This document shows positions 42,599 through 52,076 of a DNA stretch of 64,000 bases, one piece after another. The stretch is from Anaerolineae bacterium (GTDB taxonomy: Bacteria; Chloroflexota; Anaerolineae; Promineifilales; Promineifilaceae). The stretch is taken from positions 124,001-188,000 of the forward strand of contig JADLAX010000065.1 of NCBI GenBank assembly GCA_020848035.1, in the 5' to 3' direction. The notes beneath the pieces are model-generated. The model was not told the origin of the DNA. It saw only the letters and a program-made list of their open reading frames with translations, and ran no database searches. The position numbers and the translations under genes are program-made. Position 1 is the first letter of the stretch. Every line of letters starts with the position of its first letter.

Positions 42599-44272
42599 TT
42601 GCTGTGAGTGCCACCAACAGCCCACCAGCAGCCAAAAAAGCAGCCCGGTGCTGTTGAACAACAGGAAAAAATCGACCAGGCCGTGCAGCAAAAAGGCCAA
42701 CAGGCTGGCCAAAATGGCTACCTGCCACGGATCAACCGGGCGCTGGCGCAGCCGGGTCCAGGCGACGCCGCCTTCCCAGGCGAGCCAGACAAAAAAGGGC
42801 AGCGCCGCCAGCAGGCCGCCGCCGACCAAAAATTCCAGAAACCAGTTGTTGGTGTGGATGGTGTCGTTCCACGAATCAGCCTGGAGCAAACGGCCGTAAA
42901 CCAGCCGAAAATTGTCTAAACCAATGCCCAGAAACGGCCGTTCGCCAATCAATTGCAGCGCCAGCGGCCAGAGCGTGCTGCGGTCGGGGATAGGCAGTTG
43001 GTAGCTCCAGGCGGGAACGGCCGTTTCCCATTCCGGCGCTGGTTGGTCAGTCCCTGGGCGCACCACCACCTGGCTGGTGGCAAAGACGTTGCTCTTTTCG
43101 CCAAACCAGGTGATTTGCTCCTGCACCACGTCCCACACCAGGGTGTACTCGCCCGGCTCCGACGGGGCGCGCAGCGGAATTTGCAGGGAGGCTGTCTGGC
43201 CGGGTCCAATGGGCGGATCAAACGGCCAGCGCGGTTCGGCCAGCTGTAAGGCGCTCTCCGTTTGCAGCCAGCGTGCCCCCAGGTTGATCGGCGGCTGGCG
43301 CTGGCTGTGCCACACCAGCGCCCCGTGATTGGTCACGGTGATGGGCACGCGGCGCGTTTCGTTGGCGGTGAGCGTAAGCGTTGGGGGCACCTGCCACTCG
43401 GCCAGGTACCAGCCGCTGTCGCCCTCGCTGCCCAGCCGCAGGCGAAACGCCTCGCTAAGGCCGGAATTGAAGGCAAACAGCAGGCCAACTGCTCCTACCA
43501 GCGCCAGCCAGGGGCGGGTAAGCGGCTGTCGCCAGCCCAACAGCAGGGCCATGACACCCGCCACTCCGCCAATCGTCAGGAAGCTGGCCCGGCTGAGGGT
43601 GAGGAAGCTGGCCTGGAGCAGGAGCAGCAGCAGGCCAGCAAGGAGGAGAACGGCCGTTTTCCTCCCCCGTTGCCACCACAGCCAGCCCGCCACCAGCAGC
43701 AGCGGCACCGCTGCTTCCAGGATCATGGCGGCGTGGTTGGCGTAATCCAGCGGCCCGGTGAGGCGCAGGTAGGCCCCAGCTACGGTGATGCCGGCGCGAA
43801 ATGGCAGCAGCCAGGCGAGTTCCCGCCCCAGCCACAGCTCCGCCAGGCCGATGACGGCCACCAGCAGCCCGGCGGCGATCATCGCCCACAACAGCCGGGT
43901 GCGCTGTGCCGCATTCTGAATGAGCAGCGGCACCGCCAGCGCCAGCCCGATGCCGCTGAGCAGGCGCAGACTGGCTTTGAGGGCATTGCCGTTATGCTCG
44001 GGGGCCAAAACGGCCGTAACCCCAAACATCCCCCCGGCCAGCAGCAGCACAAGCCAGCGGCGATTGGGGACGGGGGTGAACGGCCGTTCCTGCCACCCCA
44101 CCAGGCCCGCCAGCAGCAAAACGGCCGTCAGCACCAGCTCTACATTGGTAAAGGCCAGCGGTCCCAGGTGCAGCAGTGGCTCATCCAGCTCAAAGGGCAA
44201 AGTGATGGCCAGCAGCAGGAGCAGCGTGCGGCCGACTTGGGGCAAGGTGGGCAGGGGAGTGGGGGTGGTCAT
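42590..44272 (-). CDS. O-antigen ligase-like protein with an inserted extracytoplasmic beta domain
   Basis: A 560-residue membrane protein. About nine hydrophobic segments precede residue 280. Residues about 283-415 are hydrophilic and beta-rich (LTLTANETRRVPITVTNHGA, SEPGEYTLVWDVVQE), resembling an Ig-like or NEW3-type sandwich. The ligase signature follows: ERPFLGIGLDNFRLVYG and HTNNWFLEFLVGGGLL. Thus a folded domain is inserted in the periplasmic loop of a Wzy_C-type enzyme, possibly to position a protein or glycan acceptor. The start at 44272 is tentative because no clear ribosome site precedes it. Confidence 0.82.
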   Translation of the reverse strand: MTTPTPLPTLPQVGRTLLLLLAITLPFELDEPLLHLGPLAFTNVELVLTAVLLLAGLVGWQERPFTPVPNRRWLVLLLAGGMFGVTAVLAPEHNGNALKASLRLLSGIGLALAVPLLIQNAAQRTRLLWAMIAAGLLVAVIGLAELWLGRELAWLLPFRAGITVAGAYLRLTGPLDYANHAAMILEAAVPLLLVAGWLWWQRGRKTAVLLLAGLLLLLLQASFLTLSRASFLTIGGVAGVMALLLGWRQPLTRPWLALVGAVGLLFAFNSGLSEAFRLRLGSEGDSGWYLAEWQVPPTLTLTANETRRVPITVTNHGALVWHSQRQPPINLGARWLQTESALQLAEPRWPFDPPIGPGQTASLQIPLRAPSEPGEYTLVWDVVQEQITWFGEKSNVFATSQVVVRPGTDQPAPEWETAVPAWSYQLPIPDRSTLWPLALQLIGERPFLGIGLDNFRLVYGRLLQADSWNDTIHTNNWFLEFLVGGGLLAALPFFVWLAWEGGVAWTRLRQRPVDPWQVAILASLLAFLLHGLVDFFLLFNSTGLLFWLLVGCWWHSQQPE

Positions 44273-45008
44273 ACGGCCGTTAGGTGCCAAACCGGTTGGC
44301 GCAGGACCCACAAAAGCCGCAAAAATAGGGCCGCTCGTCGCCCGCTTCCAGCCGCCAGCTTCCGTATGGTGTCGATTTTTAACTGTTTGTCTGCAAGCAG
44401 GAACCCAGTCATACAGTTGACCAAGAACAGATAGTTGGTGGTTTAAGAGGTTTAGTTGTTTTACCGTTTTTTGTCACCAGGTCGTGGTGTACAGCGATCG
44501 GGTTGCGTTTTTCCATAAAATCCTGCCAGGAACGCCACGCATGCTCAGCCAAACTGAACCGGGACAGACACACGATGAGCAATTCCCCTTGGGCAGGGTT
44601 ATGAGTTTATATACGCAGGGAATTCGTGATTGGATGGACGGACCGGGAAATTGAATGAAACTGAAAGGCAATGCACTGGCCCAACCTTCAACTTCTTGTG
44701 TTTATCCACATAATCTTTATAATCTTTTTACACAACTCGCAGTACCCTATGGTAGCCGTGCAGAATTAAGTTAGCGATTGTGGGCCTATGCGGCTACTTC
44801 AAGCCTATTCGCCAATTCCGTTCCCTTATATGCGAATGGGCACCAAGCACCGCCTTTCTTCTTGCCTCGACCTCCGCATTAGGCGCGCTGCTTCCGTATC
44901 GTATTGTTCTTCAAACCAGCTTTCGCCGTATTGTCATGTTTCCGGCATTGATGTGGCAGCCTCCCTGGCTGTTCCTCGCTGCTGGCTTACTGCCTGAGCT
45001 GTTGCTCA
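44273..45008. other. Gene-poor stretch upstream of the secreted lamin-tail protein
   Basis: AT-richer than its surroundings. A 65-codon - strand frame (44409-44606) reads LLIVCLSRFSLAEHAWRSWQ and looks protein-like but has no start or recognised family; it may be a gene remnant. A + strand frame from 44780 runs into the downstream gene but has no ribosome site. No confident promoter was found. The stretch ends at the dual-hairpin element. Confidence 0.4.
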
Positions 45009-45115
45009 TACAGTCCGGCGGAAATCGATATGACGTTATTATGTCGAGTTCTCCGGTTTGTTTAAGTATTGCGCTGTCATCAATGACCTTATGCCAACTT
45101 TCAGAGCGCAATACT
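45009..45115 (+). repeat. Dual-hairpin repeat element, copy 2
   Basis: Hairpin 1 (left arm 45010-45019, right arm around 45053-45062) has two mismatches. Hairpin 2 keeps perfect arms at 45065-45074 and 45106-45115 (AGTATTGCGC and its complement). Spacing matches copy 1. It ends 33 nt before the ATG of the secreted lamin-tail protein, so it is likely in that gene's leader. Confidence 0.85.
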
Positions 45116-45148
45116 AGATTTTTATCAATCCCCGATAAAGGAGTTTTG

Positions 45149-47482
45149 ATGAGCAAGTCCAACAGTTTTCGCCTCTTTGTAATTGCCTTATTTACCCTCT
45201 TGTTTTTGCCTTTAAGTCAGGCTTTGGCTGAAGATCCGCCAACAGCCGGTGAAGTGGTCATTAACGAATATGTTGCCAGAAGCAGCGTCACCGAATGGGT
45301 GGAGCTGTATAACACCACGGCCAACGACCTGGATATTTCTGGCCACTACATTGACGATATTGCCAGTGGGGGTGGTGCGCCAAAGCTCATTCCCAGCAGC
45401 ACCATCATTCCCGCCGGTGGGTATTACGTGATGGAGTTCAGCGGCTTGCTCAACAACGGCGGCGACGACGTTCGTTTCCTGACCCCGTCCCAGGCGGCGT
45501 TGGACAGCACCAGCTACAGCTCGTCTACCGATGAATATTCCTGGTATCGCACGCCTGACGGAGGTAGTTGGAGCGGTTCGGAGAGCGATTCTCCGACCAA
45601 AGGCTCAGCAAATCCTGGCAGCAGTTTGAACCCACCGGGCGTAGGCGATGTGGTCATCAACGAATATATGGCCGACAGCGCCACCACGGAATGGGTGGAG
45701 CTGTACAACACCACTGCTGGTGATCTGGATATTTCCAGCCATTACATAGACGATGCCAGCGGGGGCGGCGCGCCGAAGCTGATCCCGGCCGATACGGTTA
45801 TTCCTGCGGGCGGCTTTTTTGTGCTGGAGTTTACCGGGCTGCTCAACAATGGCGGCGACGAGGTGCGCTTCCTTGATCCCAGCCAGTCGGTGTTGGACCA
45901 GACCAGCTTTGGCTACTCGACGGCCGAATTTTCCTGGTACCGGTATCGTGATGGCCTTGACTGGAGTCCGGCTGAAATTGACGCGCCCACCAAAGACAGC
46001 AGCAACGATGACATGGGGGCCGAGCCGTGGACACCGGGTGAGTTCCAAATTCGCATCTTCGACGTGGAGCAGGGCGACAGCCAGCTCATTATCTTCCCCT
46101 CCGGCTACACCATTCTGATTGACGTGGCGGAACATGCCTACAACTCGGGCAAGGGCGCGGCGCTGATTGCCGCTAAAATCCAGTCCATCATGGAAGGCGA
46201 CATGTCGATTGACGTAGGTGTGGCCAGCCATCTGCACCTGGACCACCTGGGTTATGCCGGGTACGGTGGCTTTTGGGGCCTGATCGAAACGCATGGGGTG
46301 ACCTTTGGTAAGTTTGTTGACCGGGATGCCGGGGAGTGGGTGGACGGCTCTGGCGGCGGCACAACGGATGGTTTGTGTGACCCGGACCTGGAGATTGTGT
46401 GGAACAATGCGGGTACGGTGTCGGGAACCAGCCGGAACTGGTTGTGTTATGCCACCAACCCGGCCAACACCAGCATCTACAACATTCGCGAAATTGCCCA
46501 GGTTGGTTCGACGACCCAAATCGACCCGCCAGACACCGATGCCCTGGTGACCATTGTGCAGGCGGATGCTGATGGGATTATGATGGCCGATGGCGTGACG
46601 CCGCTTCAGGGTGACCGGACCGGCTTGTCTTTGCCTCCCAGCGAAAATGATTACTCTATTGGCATCAAAATTCGCTTTGGCACCATCGACTATGCCACCG
46701 CCGGGGATTCCGACGGTGAGTATGAGACCAGCTCCTTTGGCTACACCTACAATGATGTCGAGACCGACCTGGCCGACCGCATGGGGCCGGTGGACGTGAT
46801 GCGGGCCAATCATCATGGGTCGCAGCATTCTACCAACCAATATTATGTGGACACGCTGGATCCGGATGCGGCGGCTATTTCCTGCGGCGACAACGCGTTT
46901 GGCCACCCTGGGCAGGAAGTGCTGGATCGGCTGTTGGACGCGGGGGATGTTTACGTGACAAATTTGTGTGACGAGACGCGAGATTACGGAGCGGCCGTTT
47001 TGGTCCACGGTGATATTGTGCTCAAATCCACCAACGGCGTGAACTACACCGTCAACGGTACCGCCTATGTGGCCTCTGACCCCGTGGTGGCGACGATCAA
47101 CGACATCGTGATCAATGAAGTGATGCCCCGGCCCAGCACTGGTAATCAGGAGTGGGTGGAGCTGTACAACCCCACCGGGCAGGCGGTTGACATTTCGGGA
47201 GCCTGGATTGACGACATCGCGGCAGGTGGCGGTGCGCCCAAGCAGATTCCTGGCAGCACCGTGATTGCAGCCGGTGGTTATTACACCATGGATACCGGCA
47301 CGAGTTATCTGAACAACACGGGAGATGACGTGCGCCTGCTGCTGTCCGACGGGACAACGGTGGTAGATAGCTACACCTACGGCAACAGCAGCGTGAACCA
47401 AAGCTGGTACCGCACGCCGGATGGCGGCAGCTGGTCTACGACGATGACCAGCAGCACCACCAAAGGCGCGGCTAACCCCTAA
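45149..47482 (+). CDS. Secreted lamin-tail-domain protein with metallo-beta-lactamase domain
   Basis: A 777-residue exported protein: signal peptide (1-27, FVIALFTLLFLPLSQALA), two lamin-tail domains (about 35-155 and 165-290; VVINEYxA and WVELYNTTA), a metallo-beta-lactamase fold (about 300-640) and a third lamin-tail domain (655-777). The lactamase part is ComEC-like: FDVEQGDSQLIIFPSG, metal site SHLHLDHLG (about residue 360), AGDSDGE and NHHGSQHSTN. Such domains act as nucleases or phosphodiesterases. The ATG at 45149 follows AAAGGAG; the longer frame reads through the repeat element. A related lamin-tail nuclease lies at 57482, suggesting shared extracellular nucleic-acid use. Confidence 0.9.
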   Translation: MSKSNSFRLFVIALFTLLFLPLSQALAEDPPTAGEVVINEYVARSSVTEWVELYNTTANDLDISGHYIDDIASGGGAPKLIPSSTIIPAGGYYVMEFSGLLNNGGDDVRFLTPSQAALDSTSYSSSTDEYSWYRTPDGGSWSGSESDSPTKGSANPGSSLNPPGVGDVVINEYMADSATTEWVELYNTTAGDLDISSHYIDDASGGGAPKLIPADTVIPAGGFFVLEFTGLLNNGGDEVRFLDPSQSVLDQTSFGYSTAEFSWYRYRDGLDWSPAEIDAPTKDSSNDDMGAEPWTPGEFQIRIFDVEQGDSQLIIFPSGYTILIDVAEHAYNSGKGAALIAAKIQSIMEGDMSIDVGVASHLHLDHLGYAGYGGFWGLIETHGVTFGKFVDRDAGEWVDGSGGGTTDGLCDPDLEIVWNNAGTVSGTSRNWLCYATNPANTSIYNIREIAQVGSTTQIDPPDTDALVTIVQADADGIMMADGVTPLQGDRTGLSLPPSENDYSIGIKIRFGTIDYATAGDSDGEYETSSFGYTYNDVETDLADRMGPVDVMRANHHGSQHSTNQYYVDTLDPDAAAISCGDNAFGHPGQEVLDRLLDAGDVYVTNLCDETRDYGAAVLVHGDIVLKSTNGVNYTVNGTAYVASDPVVATINDIVINEVMPRPSTGNQEWVELYNPTGQAVDISGAWIDDIAAGGGAPKQIPGSTVIAAGGYYTMDTGTSYLNNTGDDVRLLLSDGTTVVDSYTYGNSSVNQSWYRTPDGGSWSTTMTSSTTKGAANP

Positions 47483-47545
47483 AATGACCACGCTGGGGCG
47501 GTGTTTGTGGACCCACAGGCACCGCCCCAGCATTTTCTAAGCCCA

Positions 47546-48169
47546 ATGATGAGAAGAACCGTCTTGTTTGTCATGCTGTTTTTAGCTGGATGCAGTTCCC
47601 TTGTTCCGGCTACCCCAACCCCTCAATTTTCTCTGCCCGCAGACACGATCCCCATCACGGATGAGAGCGGCACCACGATTGCCACGCAGCCAAGCGGCCC
47701 GTGGGTGATGCTGAGCGGCGTCGATGAACATGGGCTGATTGTGGAACACGAGTTGATCCTTTTTGCTGAGCCGGATAATCCAGAGGCGGCCACTTCGCTC
47801 ATTCACACGGGTACGGCCGTTGTCGTCCATGAGATTCGCCAGATGGGGCCGCAAGGGTTGAGGCGGTTTTACCGGGTGCAGGCGATGAACGGGCAGATGG
47901 GCTGGATTTCGGATTATTACGTGCGCCGGGTGGTTTATTTGTATGATGAGAATGGCACGGCCGTTTCCCTTTTTGCGGCGCCCGATGGGCAAGAAGTAAC
48001 CAGGGTGGTCAACGTCACCCCCGTCACCATTAAAGAACCAACCGGGGCTGATTGGTGGATTGTGCAGACGGTGGAGGGTAGTACGCTCGGTTGGGTTCAA
48101 GCCGCTTTTATCAAAGAATCGCCCGAGCCGGAATTCCTGCTAAACCAGCAGCACACCCATGAACCGTGA
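47546..48169 (+). CDS. Lipoprotein with SH3-like domains
   Basis: A 207-residue exported lipoprotein. The signal peptide ends in the lipobox LAGC (MLFLAGCSS). The mature part has two SH3b-like segments, around TAVVVHEIRQMGPQGLRRFY followed by MGWISDYYVR, and around TIKEPTGADWWIVQTVEGST followed by LGWVQAAFI. SH3b domains often bind cell-wall glycans. Start is one of two adjacent ATGs (47546 or 47549). It overlaps the next gene by 11 nt, though the functions look unrelated. Confidence 0.82.
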   Translation: MMRRTVLFVMLFLAGCSSLVPATPTPQFSLPADTIPITDESGTTIATQPSGPWVMLSGVDEHGLIVEHELILFAEPDNPEAATSLIHTGTAVVVHEIRQMGPQGLRRFYRVQAMNGQMGWISDYYVRRVVYLYDENGTAVSLFAAPDGQEVTRVVNVTPVTIKEPTGADWWIVQTVEGSTLGWVQAAFIKESPEPEFLLNQQHTHEP

Positions 48170-48911
48170 GCAGCGCGCCGAAATTCGTGACCGGCTGGCC
48201 GCCGCCTATGCCGGGGATGGCCTCTGGGGCGTAACCAATCCAGCCTGGCCGCTGCCTGAGGGCCTGGCGCGTGGCACAGACGAGCACCTGGTTTACCTGA
48301 CGTTGGTCTACGCCATCAGCGGCGGGCGCGCGCCGCAGTCGCTGTGGGCCGCCGCCCGCCAAACGTATGCCGACGATGCCGAGCTGTTTGCGCCGTACTT
48401 CCTGGCCCACGCCAAACCTGCCGCCCTGGTGCCGCGCCTGCAAAGCCACGGCCTGAGCCAGAAACCATCCAGCGACGCCACTGTGTGGCAGCGCATTGGC
48501 CAGGCGCTGGTGATGCGGGCTGGGGGTTCCGTTGCCAAACTCCTGGCCGACCATGAGGATGACGCGTTGCAGCTGCGGGCGATGTTGGCCCACAGTAAAA
48601 CCACCTTTCCGGTGCTTTCGGGGGCACAAACGGCACCGCGCTGGCTGAATGGAATTACGGCCGTTGCTCACCACCCCCTCCAAAACAGCGACCAGCTCAC
48701 CGTGCCCGTCTCACCCGCCGCCGCCCGAGCCCTGGACGCCCTGGCGCTGTCGGCTGGCAAAGTGTCCGCTGCTGTTTTTGAGGCGGTTGATGCCCTGGGT
48801 CGCTATGGCTGTGCCCAGCGCCAGCCCAGGCAAACGGTCTGTCCCGCAGCCCCAGGCTGCCCGGTTGCTGATTTTTGCCAGTATGGCGCTGGTAGAAGCC
48901 ACCCGGAATAG
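48159..48911 (+). CDS. Endonuclease III-like (HhH-GPD-related) protein with four-Cys tail
   Basis: A 250-residue helical protein. The general layout and a C-terminal cysteine set CAQRQPRQTVCPAAPGCP...C recall endonuclease III, which has an iron-sulfur cluster at that place. However, spacing is C-x9-C-x5-C-x5-C, not the usual C-x6-C-x2-C-x5-C, and no clear helix-hairpin-helix LPGVG motif is present. It may be a diverged DNA glycosylase or a related scaffold. It overlaps the lipoprotein gene by 11 nt and converges on the UvrA2 gene. Confidence 0.5.
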   Translation: MNREQRAEIRDRLAAAYAGDGLWGVTNPAWPLPEGLARGTDEHLVYLTLVYAISGGRAPQSLWAAARQTYADDAELFAPYFLAHAKPAALVPRLQSHGLSQKPSSDATVWQRIGQALVMRAGGSVAKLLADHEDDALQLRAMLAHSKTTFPVLSGAQTAPRWLNGITAVAHHPLQNSDQLTVPVSPAAARALDALALSAGKVSAAVFEAVDALGRYGCAQRQPRQTVCPAAPGCPVADFCQYGAGRSHPE

Positions 48912-48964
48912 GTTTTCCCCCGGCAGTCTCCCCGGCCGTCTGTTGCGTATGAAGTTCTCTCCGG

Positions 48965-51193
48965 TCAAATGTAGTGGCTGGTGATCGACTGCGTGGCTGA
49001 TTTCAAGTCAGCGGGTGTGCCTTCAAATATCACTTGCCCGCCCTTGCTGCCCCCCTCCGGTCCCAGATCAATGACCCAATCGGCGTTGCGCACCATGTCC
49101 ATGTTATGCTCGATAACAATCACGGTATTGCCGCCATCAACTATCTGGTTCAACGTCTCCAGCAGCCTGTCTGTGTCCGACTTGTGCAGGCCGGTGGTGG
49201 GCTCATCCAGCACATAGATGCTGCCCGCTTTGTGCAGCTGGCTGGCTAACTTGATACGCTGGCACTCACCGCCCGAAAGGGTATCCAGCGGCTGACCGAG
49301 GGTCAGGTAGTCCAGCCCGACGTCGCTCATCGTTTGGAGCGTACGGGTAATCTCTGGAATGGTAAAAAATGCCAGGGCCTGATTTACGGTCATCTCCAAC
49401 ACGTCGACGATAGATTTGCCGTCCAGCTTATAATCCAGCACCTCGTCCTTAAAACGCTTGCCGCGGCACACTTCGCAGGGCGATTTCACCCTTTCGAAGA
49501 AGGAAAGATCGGTGTACACCACGCCCAGGCCATTGCAGTTTTCGCAGGCACCTTTGGAGTTGAAGCTAAACAGTCCGGCGTTTACCTTGTTGGCCTTAGC
49601 GAAAGCGGTGCGCACATCGTCCATCATGCCGGTGTAGGTGGCCGGGTTAGAACGGGGGTTTGCGCCAACGGCCGTTTGGTCCACCACAATCGCCTCGGGA
49701 AAGTGCGCCACAAACGCCTCGTTCAGCAGCGAACTTTTGCCAGAACCAGCTACCCCGGTCACCATCGTCAGCACGCCAACCGGGATGTCCACGCTCACAT
49801 TTTTCAGGTTGTTGACGTTTACCCGGCTCAGCTTGAGCTGGCCTTTGGCCTGGCGGAATGCACTTTTGATTGGCATGTTTGCCTGCAAGGATTTGCCCGT
49901 CAGCGTATCGGCCTGAAGCAAGCCCGTATAGCTGCCTTCGTAGACAACTTCACCGCCGCGGGTGCCAGCGTGTGGACCGAGATCCACCACATGGTCAGCC
50001 ACCTTGATCACGTCGGGATCGTGCTCGACAACCAGCACTGTGTTGCCCATGTCGCGCAATTTTTGCAGCAGTTTGTTAAGCCGATGGATGTCCCGTGGGT
50101 GCAGGCCGACGCTGGGCTCGTCGAAAATATACATGACATCGATCAGGCTGCTGCCCAGGTGTTTAACCAATTTAACACGCTGCGCTTCGCCCCCGGAAAG
50201 TGTGTCGGTCTCCCGATTGAGCGTTAAATAGTCCAGGCCCATATCCACCAGGTTTTGCAGCCGACGCACCAGGTCTCCCACAATTTCTTTCGCTGCTGCG
50301 TTTTTGATCTCCTGCATGACCCCGATCAGATCACCCACTTCCATTGAGGCAAGCTCGGCTATGTTACGGCCGTTTACCGTGCAGCTCAGCACGGCCTTGT
50401 TTAGCCGCGCTCCTTTACAGGCAGGGCAGGGGCCTTCGGTCAGATATTGGGCAATCTTTTCTTGCGTTTTGGCGGAGCGTGCTTTTAGATCGCGCTCGAT
50501 GTAGGCGCGGCTGAAATTGGTGATCACGCCGCGGTAGGTGCGGTTCATGCCATCATACTCAAACTTTTGCTCCTCGCCGTAGAGAAGCAGCTCCAGCTCT
50601 TGCTCGGAGAAGTCGGCCAGTTTCTTATCGTTGTTGAAGAAGCCGCTGGTCGGGTAGATGCTTTCGTCGAAGATGGGACCCTGGAGTGCGCCTTCGTTCA
50701 GCGATTTGGCCGGATCGTAGAATTTTTCAACGCTGGGCTGAAGTTTACGGCCGTAGCCATTACATTCCGGGCACATGCCGATGGGTTCGTTAAAGGAAAA
50801 AACGTTGGCATAGCCGACAAATGGTTCACCAATCAGGGCAAACAGCTGGCGCAGCAAAGTATAGGTATCTGTGATGGTGCCCAGCGTTGAGTGCGATCCA
50901 CCGCCCAAACGCTTTTGATCCACCACAATCGCCATGCCCAAATTGCGAATCGAATCAGCATCTGGCTGGGAGTAGCGCGGCAAAAAAGTGCGGACCATCA
51001 TGCTGAAGTTTTCGTACAGCTGCCGCTGCGCTTCGGTGGCGATGGTGTCATAGACCAGCGATGATTTTCCAGAGCCAGACACCCCCGTAAAAACGGTGAT
51101 CTGGCGTTTAGGAATTCGAAGCGTCACGTTTTTTAGATTGTTTTCCCGCGCTCCGCGGATCTCTATAAATTCTTGCTGCTTGGCTTCACTCAT
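48965..51193 (-). CDS. UvrA-like ABC ATPase (UvrA2 class)
   Basis: A 742-residue protein with two ABC ATPase modules: Walker A GVSGSGKSS and GVAGSGKSS, signatures LSGGEAQRVKL and LSGGECQRIKL, and Walker B segments YIFDEPSVGLH and YVLDEPTTGLH. Zinc modules are CPECNGYG, CPACKGARL and the CENCNG/CEVCRG pair. It is about 200 residues shorter than canonical UvrA, lacking space for the UvrB-binding and insertion domains. UvrA2-type proteins are linked to drug resistance and DNA damage tolerance. ATG 51193 is chosen over a TTG five codons upstream. An ArsR/SRPBCC pair lies upstream. Confidence 0.92.
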   Translation of the reverse strand: MSEAKQQEFIEIRGARENNLKNVTLRIPKRQITVFTGVSGSGKSSLVYDTIATEAQRQLYENFSMMVRTFLPRYSQPDADSIRNLGMAIVVDQKRLGGGSHSTLGTITDTYTLLRQLFALIGEPFVGYANVFSFNEPIGMCPECNGYGRKLQPSVEKFYDPAKSLNEGALQGPIFDESIYPTSGFFNNDKKLADFSEQELELLLYGEEQKFEYDGMNRTYRGVITNFSRAYIERDLKARSAKTQEKIAQYLTEGPCPACKGARLNKAVLSCTVNGRNIAELASMEVGDLIGVMQEIKNAAAKEIVGDLVRRLQNLVDMGLDYLTLNRETDTLSGGEAQRVKLVKHLGSSLIDVMYIFDEPSVGLHPRDIHRLNKLLQKLRDMGNTVLVVEHDPDVIKVADHVVDLGPHAGTRGGEVVYEGSYTGLLQADTLTGKSLQANMPIKSAFRQAKGQLKLSRVNVNNLKNVSVDIPVGVLTMVTGVAGSGKSSLLNEAFVAHFPEAIVVDQTAVGANPRSNPATYTGMMDDVRTAFAKANKVNAGLFSFNSKGACENCNGLGVVYTDLSFFERVKSPCEVCRGKRFKDEVLDYKLDGKSIVDVLEMTVNQALAFFTIPEITRTLQTMSDVGLDYLTLGQPLDTLSGGECQRIKLASQLHKAGSIYVLDEPTTGLHKSDTDRLLETLNQIVDGGNTVIVIEHNMDMVRNADWVIDLGPEGGSKGGQVIFEGTPADLKSATQSITSHYI

Positions 51194-51261
51194 TGTTACC
51201 TCAATCAATTCAGGCAGTGTCGGCGGCTGATCTTATCATGCCCGGCTTAACGATGGGCCAC

Positions 51262-51720
51262 TCAGCGGCGCACTTTGGCCAGATAATCGGCGAGACCTTC
51301 CAGCGCCTGCATGGCACCCACAATCGCGCCGTATTTGACGGCTTGTTTCCGCTCGGCGGCCGTGGCAAACAGGAGCTGTAAAGTAACTTTCGTTTTGCCC
51401 GCCTCATCTTCAAAAGTCACAATGGTGCGCACGGGTTCAGACGCGTACGCTCCCTCAGCTCCATAATCGTAAACAAGCCGCGTTGGCTTTTCCAGCTCGA
51501 TGAACTGGATCTTAAATGGATTTTGGGTCCCATCCCGAGTTGGCTGGCTGTAGCGCCAGATACCTCCGGGTTTCACGTCCATCTCGTGGATGGTTGTACC
51601 TTTTGGCACCCACCACTGTTCAATATGATCTCGTTCGGTAAATGCCGCAAAAACAAGTTCACGCGGGGCGTCGATCACTCTAGTAACGACAATTTCTCGA
51701 TCTGCCATTGTATTTGCCAT
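51262..51720 (-). CDS. SRPBCC (AHSA1-like) domain protein
   Basis: A 152-residue START/Bet v 1-like protein of the AHSA1 family. It has the typical VTRVIDAPRELVFAAFTERD entry, EQWWVPKG and LVYDYGAEG. The fold holds a hydrophobic ligand in a cavity. It lies 17 nt after an ArsR-type regulator gene, a common pairing where the regulator controls the SRPBCC gene. Ligand unknown. Confidence 0.93.
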   Translation of the reverse strand: MANTMADREIVVTRVIDAPRELVFAAFTERDHIEQWWVPKGTTIHEMDVKPGGIWRYSQPTRDGTQNPFKIQFIELEKPTRLVYDYGAEGAYASEPVRTIVTFEDEAGKTKVTLQLLFATAAERKQAVKYGAIVGAMQALEGLADYLAKVRR

Positions 51721-51737
51721 CTTTCATTTTCCTTTGG

Positions 51738-52076
51738 TTACGATTTGCCTGGCGGCTCATTTTGAATCTCTCGTAAATACTCTTCCAGGCGGTCAAGCGC
51801 TTCTTCCCAATTCTGGCGATACTGCTCCAGCCATTGAAATGCATCTTTTAGCGGAGCGGCTTGCAGCTGCGCAGGCCGCCATTGAGCTTCGCGGCCCCGC
51901 TCGATCAGTCCGGCATACTCCAGCACTTTCAAATGCTTAGAGATCGCGGGCATGCTGATTTTGAACGGCTCGGCAAGCTGGGTTACCGTAGCCGGACCGT
52001 GCGCCAGCCGCGCCAGCATCGCCCGGCGAGTTGGATCTGCCAGGGCAGCAAAAGTCAGACTAAGCGTATCGTCCAT
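51738..52076 (-). CDS. ArsR family transcriptional regulator
   Basis: A 112-residue winged-helix regulator. The HTH reads TVTQLAEPFKISMPAISKHL following ALADPTRRAMLARL. No metal-binding Cys motif (ELCVCDL) is present, so it is of the non-metal subtype often paired with SRPBCC proteins. It is first of a two-gene unit with the gene at 51262 and may repress its own promoter. Confidence 0.94.
   Translation of the reverse strand: MDDTLSLTFAALADPTRRAMLARLAHGPATVTQLAEPFKISMPAISKHLKVLEYAGLIERGREAQWRPAQLQAAPLKDAFQWLEQYRQNWEEALDRLEEYLREIQNEPPGKS

Noticed and set aside
44409..44606. 65-codon - strand frame with protein-like sequence
   Set aside because: No start, ribosome site or recognised family; mentioned only as a possible remnant.
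45605..47533. 642-codon frame on the - strand opposite the lamin-tail protein
   Set aside because: No domain recognised; the + strand has signal peptide and metal motifs.
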